The notes under the pieces: generated by a model
The model's input: the letters and a program-made list of their open reading frames with translations, nothing else
Databases searched by the model: none
Told to the model about the DNA's origin: nothing
Position numbers and translations under genes: made by a program
Part shown: piece by piece, positions 20,759 through 28,533 of the stretch
Layout: each line of letters begins with the position of its first letter
Numbering within the stretch: position 1 is the first letter of the stretch
NCBI RefSeq assembly: GCF_014695375.1
Contig: NZ_JACJOG010000020.1
Span: 1 to 64,000, forward strand
Direction: 5' to 3'
Source of the DNA: Coleofasciculus sp. FACHB-T130
GTDB taxonomy: Bacteria > Cyanobacteriota > Cyanobacteriia > Cyanobacteriales > FACHB-T130
DNA: 64,000 nt

Positions 20759-21123
20759 AATCTCAAGTCAATATTGTTCACAAAAGCGATTGGGAAAGGA
20801 AAAAGGTATTGAATTGAATAAATCGGGATGGGAGTTCGCCTGAGTTCACCCAGGATACCGGCTTGTACGGGCGCGATCGCTTGTACCACGTCAGCTTGCT
20901 TTTCGGGGTGAGGGTGAGCCGCTTTGATCGGGTCAAAGCACTCAACTCTATGCGATCGCAGGGGAACTTACAGCCTATCTTAAATCGGGTCTGCTGAACC
21001 CAAGCAGCAAGTTGAATAAAGCGTCTACAGGCTATCGAAATATCCTACAGGGGGATGCTACCTAATGATCCCAGGGATTAAAGTAATAAGTTCCCTTGAA
21101 GACTTGGTGCGAGGAGGAGTGTT
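20759..21123. other. gap upstream of hemF
   Basis: About 365 bases holding two HIP1 octamers (20873 and 20952 region). A 44-codon minus-strand GTG frame (20755-20889) would end by ATGA overlap with hemF but has no ribosome site; noted separately. Otherwise nothing clear. Confidence 0.4.
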
Positions 21124-21615
21124 GTGATTCTCAATTTTTCCTTAAAGTTTATCGCTGGTCGAGAGGGTTTTTCCTTTAAGTTTTCCCTGGTTCGGACTTA
21201 CCGCGCCGTTAGTTCTGCTTCGGTGGATGTCCTCTGGCAAAAATTAATCAATATTGGCGATGTATCCTGGCATCCTCTACTTGCCAGCACCAATGTCCCC
21301 AGCGGGTTGATTGCCAAACCGGGATTGATTTACAAGGTAGTCACGCGCTGGCTACCTATTCCCATCCGGGTTTTTGTTGAGCGTGTCCGTCCCTGTGAGT
21401 TACTCAGTGTGAGAATGCTGGCAATCCCAGGAGTTGAGAAACGGGTGACGTACCAGGTAGAATCGACGGTCTGCGGCACGTATGTATCTTATTCAGTGAC
21501 GTTGCGCGGTTGGTTGTCACCTTTAATTTGGTGGATGATTGGGTCTTACTCAGCTCGTGTTGCCACTGAATTAGCCCAAGCTGCCGAACAGGTGGGTTTA
21601 CAAGCTCAAGGCTAG
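21124..21615 (+). CDS. SRPBCC-fold (polyketide cyclase-like) protein
   Basis: 163 residues, GTG start with GAGGAGGAG about 5-9 bases upstream. The layout RTYRAVSSASVDVLWQKLINIGDVSWHPLL ... GLIYKVVTRWLPIPIRVFVERV ... WLSPLIWWMIGSYSARVATELAQAAEQ is that of an SRPBCC/START-like lipid-binding fold with a long C-terminal helix. Such proteins bind or transform hydrophobic ligands; no specific substrate can be named. A heptamer tandem repeat begins directly after the stop codon. Confidence 0.72.
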   Translation: MILNFSLKFIAGREGFSFKFSLVRTYRAVSSASVDVLWQKLINIGDVSWHPLLASTNVPSGLIAKPGLIYKVVTRWLPIPIRVFVERVRPCELLSVRMLAIPGVEKRVTYQVESTVCGTYVSYSVTLRGWLSPLIWWMIGSYSARVATELAQAAEQVGLQAQG

Positions 21616-21623
21616 AAACTAGA

Positions 21624-21700
21624 GAGGACTGAGGACTGAGGACTGAGGACTGAGGGCTGAGGGCTGAGGGCTGAGGGCTGAGGGCTGAGGGCTGAGAACT
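21624..21700. repeat. heptamer tandem repeat (STRR type)
   Basis: Eleven consecutive 7-base units: four GAGGACT (21624-21651), six GAGGGCT (21652-21693) and one GAGAACT (21694-21700). This matches the short tandemly repeated repetitive sequences known from filamentous cyanobacteria. Copy number is expected to vary between strains. Confidence 0.93.
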
Positions 21701-21902
21701 GAGAATACAGGTTTCAGGAGAGGGGGAGAGGCAAATAGAGGGAGTTATCAATTAGTAATTAGTAATTAACAATCTAAATTTAGACCCTGAACTGCATAGC
21801 GCGATCGCGTCAAACAAACCGTTAAGATACTTGAAGAGAGAGAACCCCGATCGTTTTGTCCCAGGTGCAATATCTGGGATAAGGAATGCAAGTAACCTAG
21901 TT

Positions 21903-22967
21903 ATGCTCGATGCCAGCTCAGTTTTAGAAGTATTGCGACCCGTGCAAGATCCCGAACTCCGCAAGAGTTTGGTCGAGTTGAACATGATTCGCAATGTGCA
22001 AATTGACTCCGGAAAAGTCAGCTTCACTCTGGTGCTGACGACACCTGCCTGTCCACTACGCCAGTTCATCGTGGAAGAGTGCGAACAGGCACTCAAGAAA
22101 AATTTGCCAGAAGTGACAGATGTCGTGGTAGATGTCACCGCTGAGACACCCCAACAAAAGTCGCTTCCGGATCGCGCCGGAATTGCTGGTGTAAAGAATA
22201 TCATCGCGATTTCTAGTGGCAAGGGCGGTGTGGGCAAAAGTACTGTAGCGGTGAATGTGGCAGTGGCTTTAGCACATTTAGGAGCTAAAGTCGGTCTGAT
22301 TGATGCGGATATTTACGGGCCTAATGACCCGACAATGCTGGGATTGTCAGACGCCAAGATAAGCGTGCGGCAAGGTGCCAATGGTGAAGAGTTGGAACCG
22401 GCTTTTAACTACGGCGTCAAATTAGTTTCAATGGGGTTTTTGATTGACAAGGATCAGCCGGTGATCTGGCGGGGTCCGATGCTGAATGGAATTATTCGCC
22501 AGTTTCTCTACCAAGTACAGTGGGGGGAACTGGATTATTTGATTGTAGATATGCCCCCCGGCACTGGAGATGCCCAGTTAACGCTAGCGCAAGCGGTGCC
22601 AATGGCTGGGGTAGTCATTGTAACGACGCCGCAGACGGTGGCTTTGTTGGATTCGCGTAAGGGCTTGAAGATGTTCCAGCAGTTGGGAGTATCCGTGTTG
22701 GGAATGGTGGAAAATATGAGTTATTTTATTCCGCCGGATATGCCCGACAAGCAGTATGACATTTTTGGCTCTGGAGGCGGTGAAAAGATGGCGCAAGAAC
22801 TCGGCGTATCGTTGCTGGGCTGCGTACCACTAGAAATGCCCGTGCGAGAGGGGGGCGATGCAGGAGTGCCGATTGTGGTTGCCGATCCAGAGTCGGCTTC
22901 TGCGAAAGCGCTGATGGCGATCGCTCAAGCGATCGCGGGCAAAGTTTCTGTCGCTGCCTTAACTTAA
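21903..22967 (+). CDS. mrp: Mrp/NBP35-family iron-sulfur cluster carrier ATPase
   Basis: 354 residues. N-terminal MIP18/DUF59 domain (about 1-90, VLEVLRPVQDPELRKSLVELNMI), then a deviant Walker A GKGGVGKST near 110 and the ParA/MinD-type ATPase fold with DYLIVDMPPGTGDAQLT. Known role: assembly and transfer of Fe-S clusters. The CxxC pair that binds the bridging cluster in bacterial Mrp is missing; that region reads NMSYFIPPDMPDKQYDIFGSG. The longer frame starts at 21831, but the ATG at 21903 begins the conserved domain and I prefer it. Its terminator follows. Confidence 0.9.
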   Translation: MLDASSVLEVLRPVQDPELRKSLVELNMIRNVQIDSGKVSFTLVLTTPACPLRQFIVEECEQALKKNLPEVTDVVVDVTAETPQQKSLPDRAGIAGVKNIIAISSGKGGVGKSTVAVNVAVALAHLGAKVGLIDADIYGPNDPTMLGLSDAKISVRQGANGEELEPAFNYGVKLVSMGFLIDKDQPVIWRGPMLNGIIRQFLYQVQWGELDYLIVDMPPGTGDAQLTLAQAVPMAGVVIVTTPQTVALLDSRKGLKMFQQLGVSVLGMVENMSYFIPPDMPDKQYDIFGSGGGEKMAQELGVSLLGCVPLEMPVREGGDAGVPIVVADPESASAKALMAIAQAIAGKVSVAALT

Positions 22968-22968
22968 G

Positions 22969-23012
22969 AAAAATTAAAAAGGTAAAGTAAAAAATTTGCC
23001 TTTTTAATTTTT
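22969..23012 (+). terminator. AT-rich hairpin terminator after mrp
   Basis: AAAAATTAAAAAGG (22969-22982) pairs with CCTTTTTAATTTTT (22999-23012), a 14-bp perfect stem ending in T-rich sequence. Confidence 0.85.
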
Positions 23013-23038
23013 AACTTTTAATTTTTAATTGTTTAGCA

Positions 23039-24292
23039 ATGTTGCATAAGTCACTAACTGGTTTTCGCTGGCGATCGCTGCTTTCCCCTTGGCAAGAGGT
23101 AGATTGGCTGCTATTGGGACTGATTGTTGGACTCACCATTTTTGGAGGTGTGATGATCCGCAGTGCCGAACTTAACCAGGGATTGACCGACTGGTGGTGG
23201 CACTGGCTGGTGGGCCTCATTGGGCTGATATTGGCGATGTTTATCGCGCGATCGCGTTACGAGAACCTGCTCCAGTGGCACTGGATTCTTTATGGCATTA
23301 CCAACTTGTCCCTGATCGCGGTGATGATTATTGGTACCAGCGCCAAAGGTGCCCAAAGATGGATTACTATCGGCGACTTTAACATTCAACCCTCTGAATT
23401 TGCCAAATTAGGCGTAATTATCACCCTAGCTGCTATTCTCCATGCTCGGCCCGCCTCCACGATTCCCGCTGTTTTGAGAGCTTTGGGCGTGACTGGGGTT
23501 CCCTGGATTTTAGTATTTGTGCAGCCCGACCTAGGAACCTCCTTGGTGTTTGGAGCGATTGTGTTAGGTATGCTCTACTGGGGGAATGCCAATCCCGGCT
23601 GGCTAATCCTGCTAGCTTCTCCGGTGATTTCGGCTATCTTGTTTAACGTATTTATGCCCGGATGGTTCATCTGGACGGCAATCATGGGCATTATTGGTTG
23701 GCGCACCTTACCGTGGCCGTTGTCGGGTGCCATTGGAGCGATCGTCGTCAACTTGGTGGGAGGCGAGTTAGGGCAAATCTTCTGGGGAGTTTTGAAAGAC
23801 TATCAAAAAGACAGATTGATTTTGTTCCTTAACCCGGATCTAGATCCCCTCGGCGGCGGATACCACCTGATCCAATCTCGTATTGCCATTGGTGCAGGCG
23901 AACTGTGGGGACGAGGGCTTCACAAGGGAACCCAAACCCAACTTAACTTTATTCCGGAACAGCACACTGACTTCATTTTCTCTGCCATTGGTGAAGAATT
24001 CGGACTTGCAGGCAGTTTCTTTCTGCTATTTATCTTTTGGTTGATCTGCCTGCGCTTGGTGATTATTGCCCAAAATGCCAAAGACAACTTTGGATCTTTA
24101 TTAGCAATTGGCGTCTTATCGATGATTGTGTTTCAGGTGGTCGTTAACCTAGGCATGACGATGGGACTTGCACCCGTAACCGGCATTCCCCTTCCCTGGG
24201 TTAGTTATGGTCGTTCGGCGATGTTGAAGAATTTTTTGGCGCTGGGGATTGTAGAGTCTGTGGCAAATTATCGACACCGATTGAAGTTTTAG
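23039..24292 (+). CDS. rodA: rod-shape / peptidoglycan polymerase RodA (SEDS family)
   Basis: 417 residues, about ten membrane helices. SEDS glycosyltransferase that polymerises lipid II during side-wall growth, working with a class B PBP. Family signatures: GAQRWITIGDFNIQPSEFAKLG, QPDLGTSLVFG, GGGYHLIQSRIAIGAGELWGRGL, FIPEQHTDFIFSAIGEEFG, and TGIPLPWVSYGRSAML. The last is RodA-like; FtsW usually reads PLPFISYGGSS. A SEDS protein here suggests active elongation control. Same strand as mrp but a terminator lies between. Confidence 0.93.
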   Translation: MLHKSLTGFRWRSLLSPWQEVDWLLLGLIVGLTIFGGVMIRSAELNQGLTDWWWHWLVGLIGLILAMFIARSRYENLLQWHWILYGITNLSLIAVMIIGTSAKGAQRWITIGDFNIQPSEFAKLGVIITLAAILHARPASTIPAVLRALGVTGVPWILVFVQPDLGTSLVFGAIVLGMLYWGNANPGWLILLASPVISAILFNVFMPGWFIWTAIMGIIGWRTLPWPLSGAIGAIVVNLVGGELGQIFWGVLKDYQKDRLILFLNPDLDPLGGGYHLIQSRIAIGAGELWGRGLHKGTQTQLNFIPEQHTDFIFSAIGEEFGLAGSFFLLFIFWLICLRLVIIAQNAKDNFGSLLAIGVLSMIVFQVVVNLGMTMGLAPVTGIPLPWVSYGRSAMLKNFLALGIVESVANYRHRLKF

Positions 24293-24297
24293 CTTTT

Positions 24298-24341
24298 TGT
24301 CATTCGTTATAGGTCGCTGGTTTGACCTATGACGAATGACA
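24298..24341. terminator. hairpin between rodA and ndhS
   Basis: TGTCATTCGTTATAGGTC (24298-24315) and GACCTATGACGAATGACA (24324-24341) pair with one mismatch. No T-run on the plus side, so it may be a repeat element acting as an mRNA end. Confidence 0.6.
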
Positions 24342-24389
24342 GCTAACTGCTATTAAGCTAATAAATGAAAACTTAACCGAGAAAAAATC

Positions 24390-24587
24390 ATGATTCTGCC
24401 TGGAGCGGTCGTTCAAGTAAAGAACACTAACGATATCTACTACGGCTATAAAGGGCTAGTCCAACGGGTTGGCGAGGGAAAGGCAGCAGTCCTATTTGAA
24501 GGGGGAAATTGGGATAAACTCGTCACCTTCCAACTATCAGAATTAGAACTTGCAGAGACAACAGCAGGTCGCAAAAAAGCAAAATAA
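24390..24587 (+). CDS. ndhS: NAD(P)H dehydrogenase-like complex subunit NdhS
   Basis: 65 residues, SH3-like fold. [20 protein letters not shown] ... [32 protein letters not shown] closely resembles Synechocystis Ssl0352 (NdhS, DUF3252), the subunit that forms the ferredoxin-binding site of photosynthetic NDH-1, used for cyclic electron flow and CO2 uptake. The length matches the family, with a Lys-rich tail (GRKKAK). It is separate from other ndh genes, as in other cyanobacteria. Confidence 0.9.
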   Translation: MILPGAVVQVKNTNDIYYGYKGLVQRVGEGKAAVLFEGGNWDKLVTFQLSELELAETTAGRKKAK

Positions 24588-24605
24588 GATTGGAAAAAAG
24601 TAATT

Positions 24606-24668
24606 GGTAATTAGTCATGCTTCAAAGTTCATGGTTTTTACCTAAAGAAACATGAACGACTAATTACC
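24606..24668. repeat. hairpin and ATTACC tandem repeat upstream of HAS-barrel gene
   Basis: GGTAATTAGTC (24606-24616) pairs with GACTAATTACC (24658-24668), continuing inward with GTTCATG (24627-24633) and CATGAAC (24651-24657). Short ATTACC-type direct repeats (CGATTACCCATTACCGATT) follow to 24700. Confidence 0.75.
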
Positions 24669-24702
24669 GATTACCCATTACCGATTATCCATTACCAAAA
24701 AT

Positions 24703-25371
24703 ATGCGACTTCCCCTGCCACAGTTTGCCACAGGCGATCGCCCCGCCAACCATATTGCTGAGGTGATTGAGACGGCAACGACTGAATTCCTGGCACAGTG
24801 TCTCGATCCAGAAGACTTGAGCTTCCCTGTCATGCCAGCCTTTGGCAGTTGGGTCAAAGCTACGGATGAAGAGTCGGGAAATCTCGTCTTTGCTGTTGTT
24901 TATCATGCGGCGACCAGTCCCATTGATTCCATTCACCGCGCAAGAGCCTTGGGGCTATCATTGCAGGAACTGCGAGAGCAGCAACCCCAAATATTTGCCA
25001 TGCTGAAAACCGAGTTCCGCGCCGCTATTGTTGGTTTTGAAGCTACCCATCAAGGGGTCAATGGTTCTAAGCGCCTGGGTGGAACGATTTATCAGTACCT
25101 GCCGCCTCGTCCGCCGCAAATTCATCAAGCGGTTTACCAGTGCGAACCGGAGGAAATTGTTCACTTCAGCGAACAGATGGATTTCTTAAGAACCTTATTG
25201 CAGGTCATGGGTGCGCCGGTGGAGGCGCTGATTGCAGCAGCGATTCGAGAAATTTATCAACTACGCAAGGCTGACCGTGACTGGTTGGTGCAGGCAGGAC
25301 GGACCCTCAGCGTCCTTCTCAAGGACGACTACGACCGCTTGAGGTATATTTTGAGCCAAATCCGTTTATAG
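24703..25371 (+). CDS. conserved cyanobacterial protein, HAS-barrel-like
   Basis: 222 residues. N-terminal half (MRLPLPQFATGDRPANHIAEVIET ... FGSWVKATDEESGNLVFAVVYHA) resembles the HAS-barrel domain found at the N-terminus of HerA-type ATPases and in free-standing cyanobacterial proteins; the C-terminal half is helical (AIREIYQLRKADRDWLVQAGRTLSVLLKDDYDRLRYILSQI). No ATPase domain is present. Highly conserved in cyanobacteria by my recollection, function unknown. Preceded by an intergenic repeat hairpin. Confidence 0.7.
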   Translation: MRLPLPQFATGDRPANHIAEVIETATTEFLAQCLDPEDLSFPVMPAFGSWVKATDEESGNLVFAVVYHAATSPIDSIHRARALGLSLQELREQQPQIFAMLKTEFRAAIVGFEATHQGVNGSKRLGGTIYQYLPPRPPQIHQAVYQCEPEEIVHFSEQMDFLRTLLQVMGAPVEALIAAAIREIYQLRKADRDWLVQAGRTLSVLLKDDYDRLRYILSQIRL

Positions 25372-25422
25372 GCAGCGGATGCCCTAGAAACTTAACGCCT
25401 AAAAATTAAAGGTGTCTTGTCC

Positions 25423-25527
25423 TCAAAATATCCGTCCTTCGCGCTTAGGGCGCAAAAACTTCTGTAACTCTACTTCCATTGGGGCACCCCGTAGATCCAA
25501 AATATATTCATCTACTGCACCCAGCAC
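25423..25527 (-). CDS. possible small minus-strand gene or gene remnant
   Basis: In the gap before the antiporter a minus-strand frame is open from 25599 to the stop at 25423. Its product reads convincingly as protein (DEYILDLRGAPMEVELQKFL, ending REGRIF). The first usable start is GTG at 25527 (34 residues) but the upstream 24 codons (WWYHWRHPTEKPFFAPYPKEIG) also look protein-like and lack a start, which suggests either a truncated older gene or chance. I do not recognise the family. Confidence 0.35.
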   Translation of the reverse strand: MLGAVDEYILDLRGAPMEVELQKFLRPKREGRIF

Positions 25528-25592
25528 CCCTATTTCTTTAGGGTAGGGCGCAAAAAACGGTTTTTCTGTAGGATGTCTCCAGTGATACCACC

Positions 25593-27779
25593 ATGTTTTC
25601 AAAAGTCAGCATCGCTGACTTTTGCAAGCATCGCTTCAAACTCATCTCCAAGCCGCTGTTTATGGAACCGATTTTGCATGTGTTCCGAGAGGAACCAATT
25701 GTTCCCTTCGCTCTTTTGCTAGTAGTCATCTTGACCGTGCCCATCCTTTTTGAGCGGCTGCGACTGCCAGGACTGGTTGGTTTGCTGGTAGCGGGAGTGG
25801 TTCTTGGGCCTAATGGGTTGCAGCTGCTTCAGAAAGAATCAGAGACGATGAAGCTGCTATCAGATATCGGGTTAGTTTACCTGATGTTTGTGGCAGGGCT
25901 AGAAGTTGACATTGAGCAGTTCCGCAAAACGAAGCATCGCTCTGCCGGTTTTGGCACGTTTACCTTTTTAGTGCCCCTAATTATGGGAACAATCGTGGGG
26001 CGTGTATTCAACTTTGACTGGAACGCTTCAATTTTGATTGGCTCTCTGTTTGCCTCCCATACCCTCTTGGCTTACCCGATTGTGAGCCGTCTTGGCGTAG
26101 TAGGGAACGAAGCCGTCACGGTGACAATTGGAGCGACCATCTTCACTGACGTTGGCGCTCTACTGGTATTGGCTGTTTGTGTGGGAATTCATGGGGGTGA
26201 CTTCACGGTTGTGAAGCTACTCACCCTTTTTGGTTCTTTGATTGTCTACTCTGCCGTCATTTTGTTTGGCTTTGACTGGGCGGGTCGAGAGTTTTTCCGG
26301 CGCACTGGGCAAGAAGAAGGCAATCAATTTTTATTTGTACTCTTGGCACTATTTCTCGCATCGTTGGGTGCCCAGCTAATCGGTGTGGAAAAAATTGTCG
26401 GAGCTTTCCTTGCCGGTCTGGCGGTGAATGATGTTGTGGGGGAAGGGCAAGTAAAAGAAAAGGTGGTTTTTGTCGGAAGCGTCCTGTTTATCCCCATTTT
26501 CTTTGTGGATATGGGGCTACTGATTGATATCCCAGCATTTATTAAAACGCTCAGCTCTATCTGGCTGACCCTAGCGATTGTAGTGGGTTTGATTGGTAGT
26601 AAGTTTTTAGCGGCTCTGTTGGCTAAATTTGTCTACCGCTACAACTGGCGCGAGATGCTCGTGATGTGGTCGCTGTCGCTGCCCCAGGTTGCGGCAACGC
26701 TGGCTGCTACTCTCGTCGGCTACCGGGTTGGACTACTAACGGAAGAGGTTTTAAACAGCGTTATTGTCTTAATGCTGGTGACGGCAACGCTAGGACCGTT
26801 GATTACCAGTCAGTTCGCACCCGGATTAATCGTAACGGAAGCTGAGCCACTAGAGAGCGATAAAACTCGACTGGATGGGGAAAAGGCATCGGCAAGCCAT
26901 CCTTTTACAGTAGTTGTACCCGTCTACAATCCGCAAACTGAGAAGTATTTGATGGAAATGGCAGCGCTATTGGCGCGGCATGAAGCTGGACGAATTGTGC
27001 CTTTAGCGATTACGACAACCAATGCTCAGATGGACGCACCGCAGATGGAAGCTGCGTTCCAACGCAGTGAGATGCTACTTGAGCGAGCCACGGAACTGGC
27101 TGGGGAACTGGGTGTGAAAACCGAGCCGTTGCTGCGCCTAGATGACGACATTGCTCGCGGAATTAGCCGCGCTAGCCGCGAACAAAAAGCGAGTTTAATT
27201 GTGATGGGCTGGGGCAAACGGACGGGCTTCAGGGCGCGTTTGTTTGGCAATGTGATTGATAGCGTGCTGTGGGCGTCCCATTGTCCAGTTGTGGTGACAC
27301 GCCTCTTGGATTCGCCTATGAATTTTCACCGCATTTTGGTGCCGGTGGAAAACTTGACGGGGCAAGGGACGCAACCGTTACGGTTTGCGAAAATTCTAGC
27401 CGATTCCAATCAAGCTCAGGTAACGTTGTTACACGTCTGCAATGCTAGAACTTCGGCTGCTAAGGTAGCGTGGACGCGATCGCAACTGTCTCTTTTAGCC
27501 TCGAAGTGGGCACCGGAGACGAACTTTGAGATTGAAGTGATTAAGCATGAGAATGTGGCGCAAGCGATTCTCAATACAGCTCGTTCGTTTGATTTGATTG
27601 TCTTGCGATCGCTACGATACCGCACTGCGGGCGGTCTGGAAGTTAGCGATATCACGACCCAGCTGGTTCAACATCTCGCTTGCTCTGTGGTGCTGTTAGG
27701 GGAGCCGCAACGAACCACCACCGGCGTGCTTCTCCCCAAGCCGTCGCCAAGGGTTGCCAACGATAATGTCTTAACGTGA
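25593..27779 (+). CDS. CPA2-type cation:proton antiporter with two C-terminal USP domains
   Basis: 728 residues. About 12 membrane helices (residues ~30-410) with the CPA2/Kef-NhaS pattern: ERLRLPGLVGLLVAGVVLGPNGL, VYLMFVAGLEVDIEQFRKT, GSLFASHTLLAYPIVSRLG, FLAGLAVNDVV. The cytoplasmic C-terminus has two universal-stress-protein domains (HPFTVVVPVYNP from ~440; MNFHRILVPVENLTGQG from ~575), likely nucleotide-binding regulators. Exchanges Na+ or K+ for H+. A second start, ATG at 25662 (MEPILHVF), is plausible; translation from 25593 adds 23 hydrophilic residues of doubtful value and overlaps the minus-strand frame at 25423-25599. Confidence 0.88.
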   Translation: MFSKVSIADFCKHRFKLISKPLFMEPILHVFREEPIVPFALLLVVILTVPILFERLRLPGLVGLLVAGVVLGPNGLQLLQKESETMKLLSDIGLVYLMFVAGLEVDIEQFRKTKHRSAGFGTFTFLVPLIMGTIVGRVFNFDWNASILIGSLFASHTLLAYPIVSRLGVVGNEAVTVTIGATIFTDVGALLVLAVCVGIHGGDFTVVKLLTLFGSLIVYSAVILFGFDWAGREFFRRTGQEEGNQFLFVLLALFLASLGAQLIGVEKIVGAFLAGLAVNDVVGEGQVKEKVVFVGSVLFIPIFFVDMGLLIDIPAFIKTLSSIWLTLAIVVGLIGSKFLAALLAKFVYRYNWREMLVMWSLSLPQVAATLAATLVGYRVGLLTEEVLNSVIVLMLVTATLGPLITSQFAPGLIVTEAEPLESDKTRLDGEKASASHPFTVVVPVYNPQTEKYLMEMAALLARHEAGRIVPLAITTTNAQMDAPQMEAAFQRSEMLLERATELAGELGVKTEPLLRLDDDIARGISRASREQKASLIVMGWGKRTGFRARLFGNVIDSVLWASHCPVVVTRLLDSPMNFHRILVPVENLTGQGTQPLRFAKILADSNQAQVTLLHVCNARTSAAKVAWTRSQLSLLASKWAPETNFEIEVIKHENVAQAILNTARSFDLIVLRSLRYRTAGGLEVSDITTQLVQHLACSVVLLGEPQRTTTGVLLPKPSPRVANDNVLT

Positions 27780-27906
27780 GTAATTCGTTTCTCACCTCTA
27801 CCCCACCCTTTCCTTGTAAGGGGTGGGGTTTGGGGTTTAGAGTTCTTATCTCAGATCCCAGAAGTATTGCCAAGGGTTGCAAACGTCCCCTGATGCGGCG
27901 TTCCCT

Positions 27907-28365
27907 CTAGTTACTGCCTCTCTTTTTTAGGTCTGCTTCTAAGGCTTCTAGTTGCTTCTTCTTCTGTTCGAGTTCTTGTTCTAAAGTTTGAATTTGTTCG
28001 CGACGCGCTTCCATTTCCAAATTTTTGCGAGCTAATTCCTGACTTTGTAAAGTAAGGTCTTGCCGCCAGTGTTCAGCACGTTCGGCTTCCTGCTGCAAAA
28101 AAGCGGGAGTAATACTACTTGTCAGGTACTGCTGCACTAAATCCAAAACCCAGTTTTTGGCTTCGTGAATACTTAGAATCTGCTGATTCTCGCCAAGGTC
28201 TGCCAGAACCAACAAACCTTCGCTTAAGGATGGAATCTCAGCGGCGGGAACGACAGATTCCTTCTCCACCACTGCCCAGATATTGTCAGAGGTTTGCTCA
28301 GCTAGGATTCGCAATTCCAGACTGCCCGATGATTCATTTTTTTGCACTTCGGCAAAATATCGCAT
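27907..28365 (-). CDS. coiled-coil conserved cyanobacterial protein
   Basis: 152 residues. N-terminal ~75 residues form a small beta-rich domain (MRYFAEVQKNESSGSLELRILAEQ...); residues ~88-150 are a continuous Glu/Gln/Lys/Leu coiled coil (IQTLEQELEQKKKQLEALEADLKKRG). I do not know the function; the domain shape recalls small scaffolds or adaptor proteins. Transcribed in the same direction as valS, which lies upstream with a gap of about 170 bases. Confidence 0.68.
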   Translation of the reverse strand: MRYFAEVQKNESSGSLELRILAEQTSDNIWAVVEKESVVPAAEIPSLSEGLLVLADLGENQQILSIHEAKNWVLDLVQQYLTSSITPAFLQQEAERAEHWRQDLTLQSQELARKNLEMEARREQIQTLEQELEQKKKQLEALEADLKKRGSN

Positions 28366-28483
28366 TGGTATTTTGTCTTTAAATTAATAAAACTGGGCAC
28401 CCTAACTTTACGGGCGTATTCTACTTTAAACAACCCTTTTCTTCTTCCCTCCCAAGAAGGAGTGTGTAACCCAGAGTGGGATT

Positions 28484-28512
28484 CGTAGGGGCGAGATATC
28501 TTTGCCCCTACG
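28484..28512. repeat. GTAGGGGC palindromic repeat, copy 1
   Basis: CGTAGGGGC (28484-28492) and GCCCCTACG (28504-28512). The same arms recur at 37873-37902 and 61244-61270, each in an intergenic position; loops differ. Confidence 0.8.
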
Positions 28513-28533
28513 CGATCGCTTCTACAGTCTCTT

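Noticed and set aside
21404-21751. Minus-strand frame with Ser-Pro-Gln repeats
   Set aside because: It is the translation of the heptamer tandem repeat.
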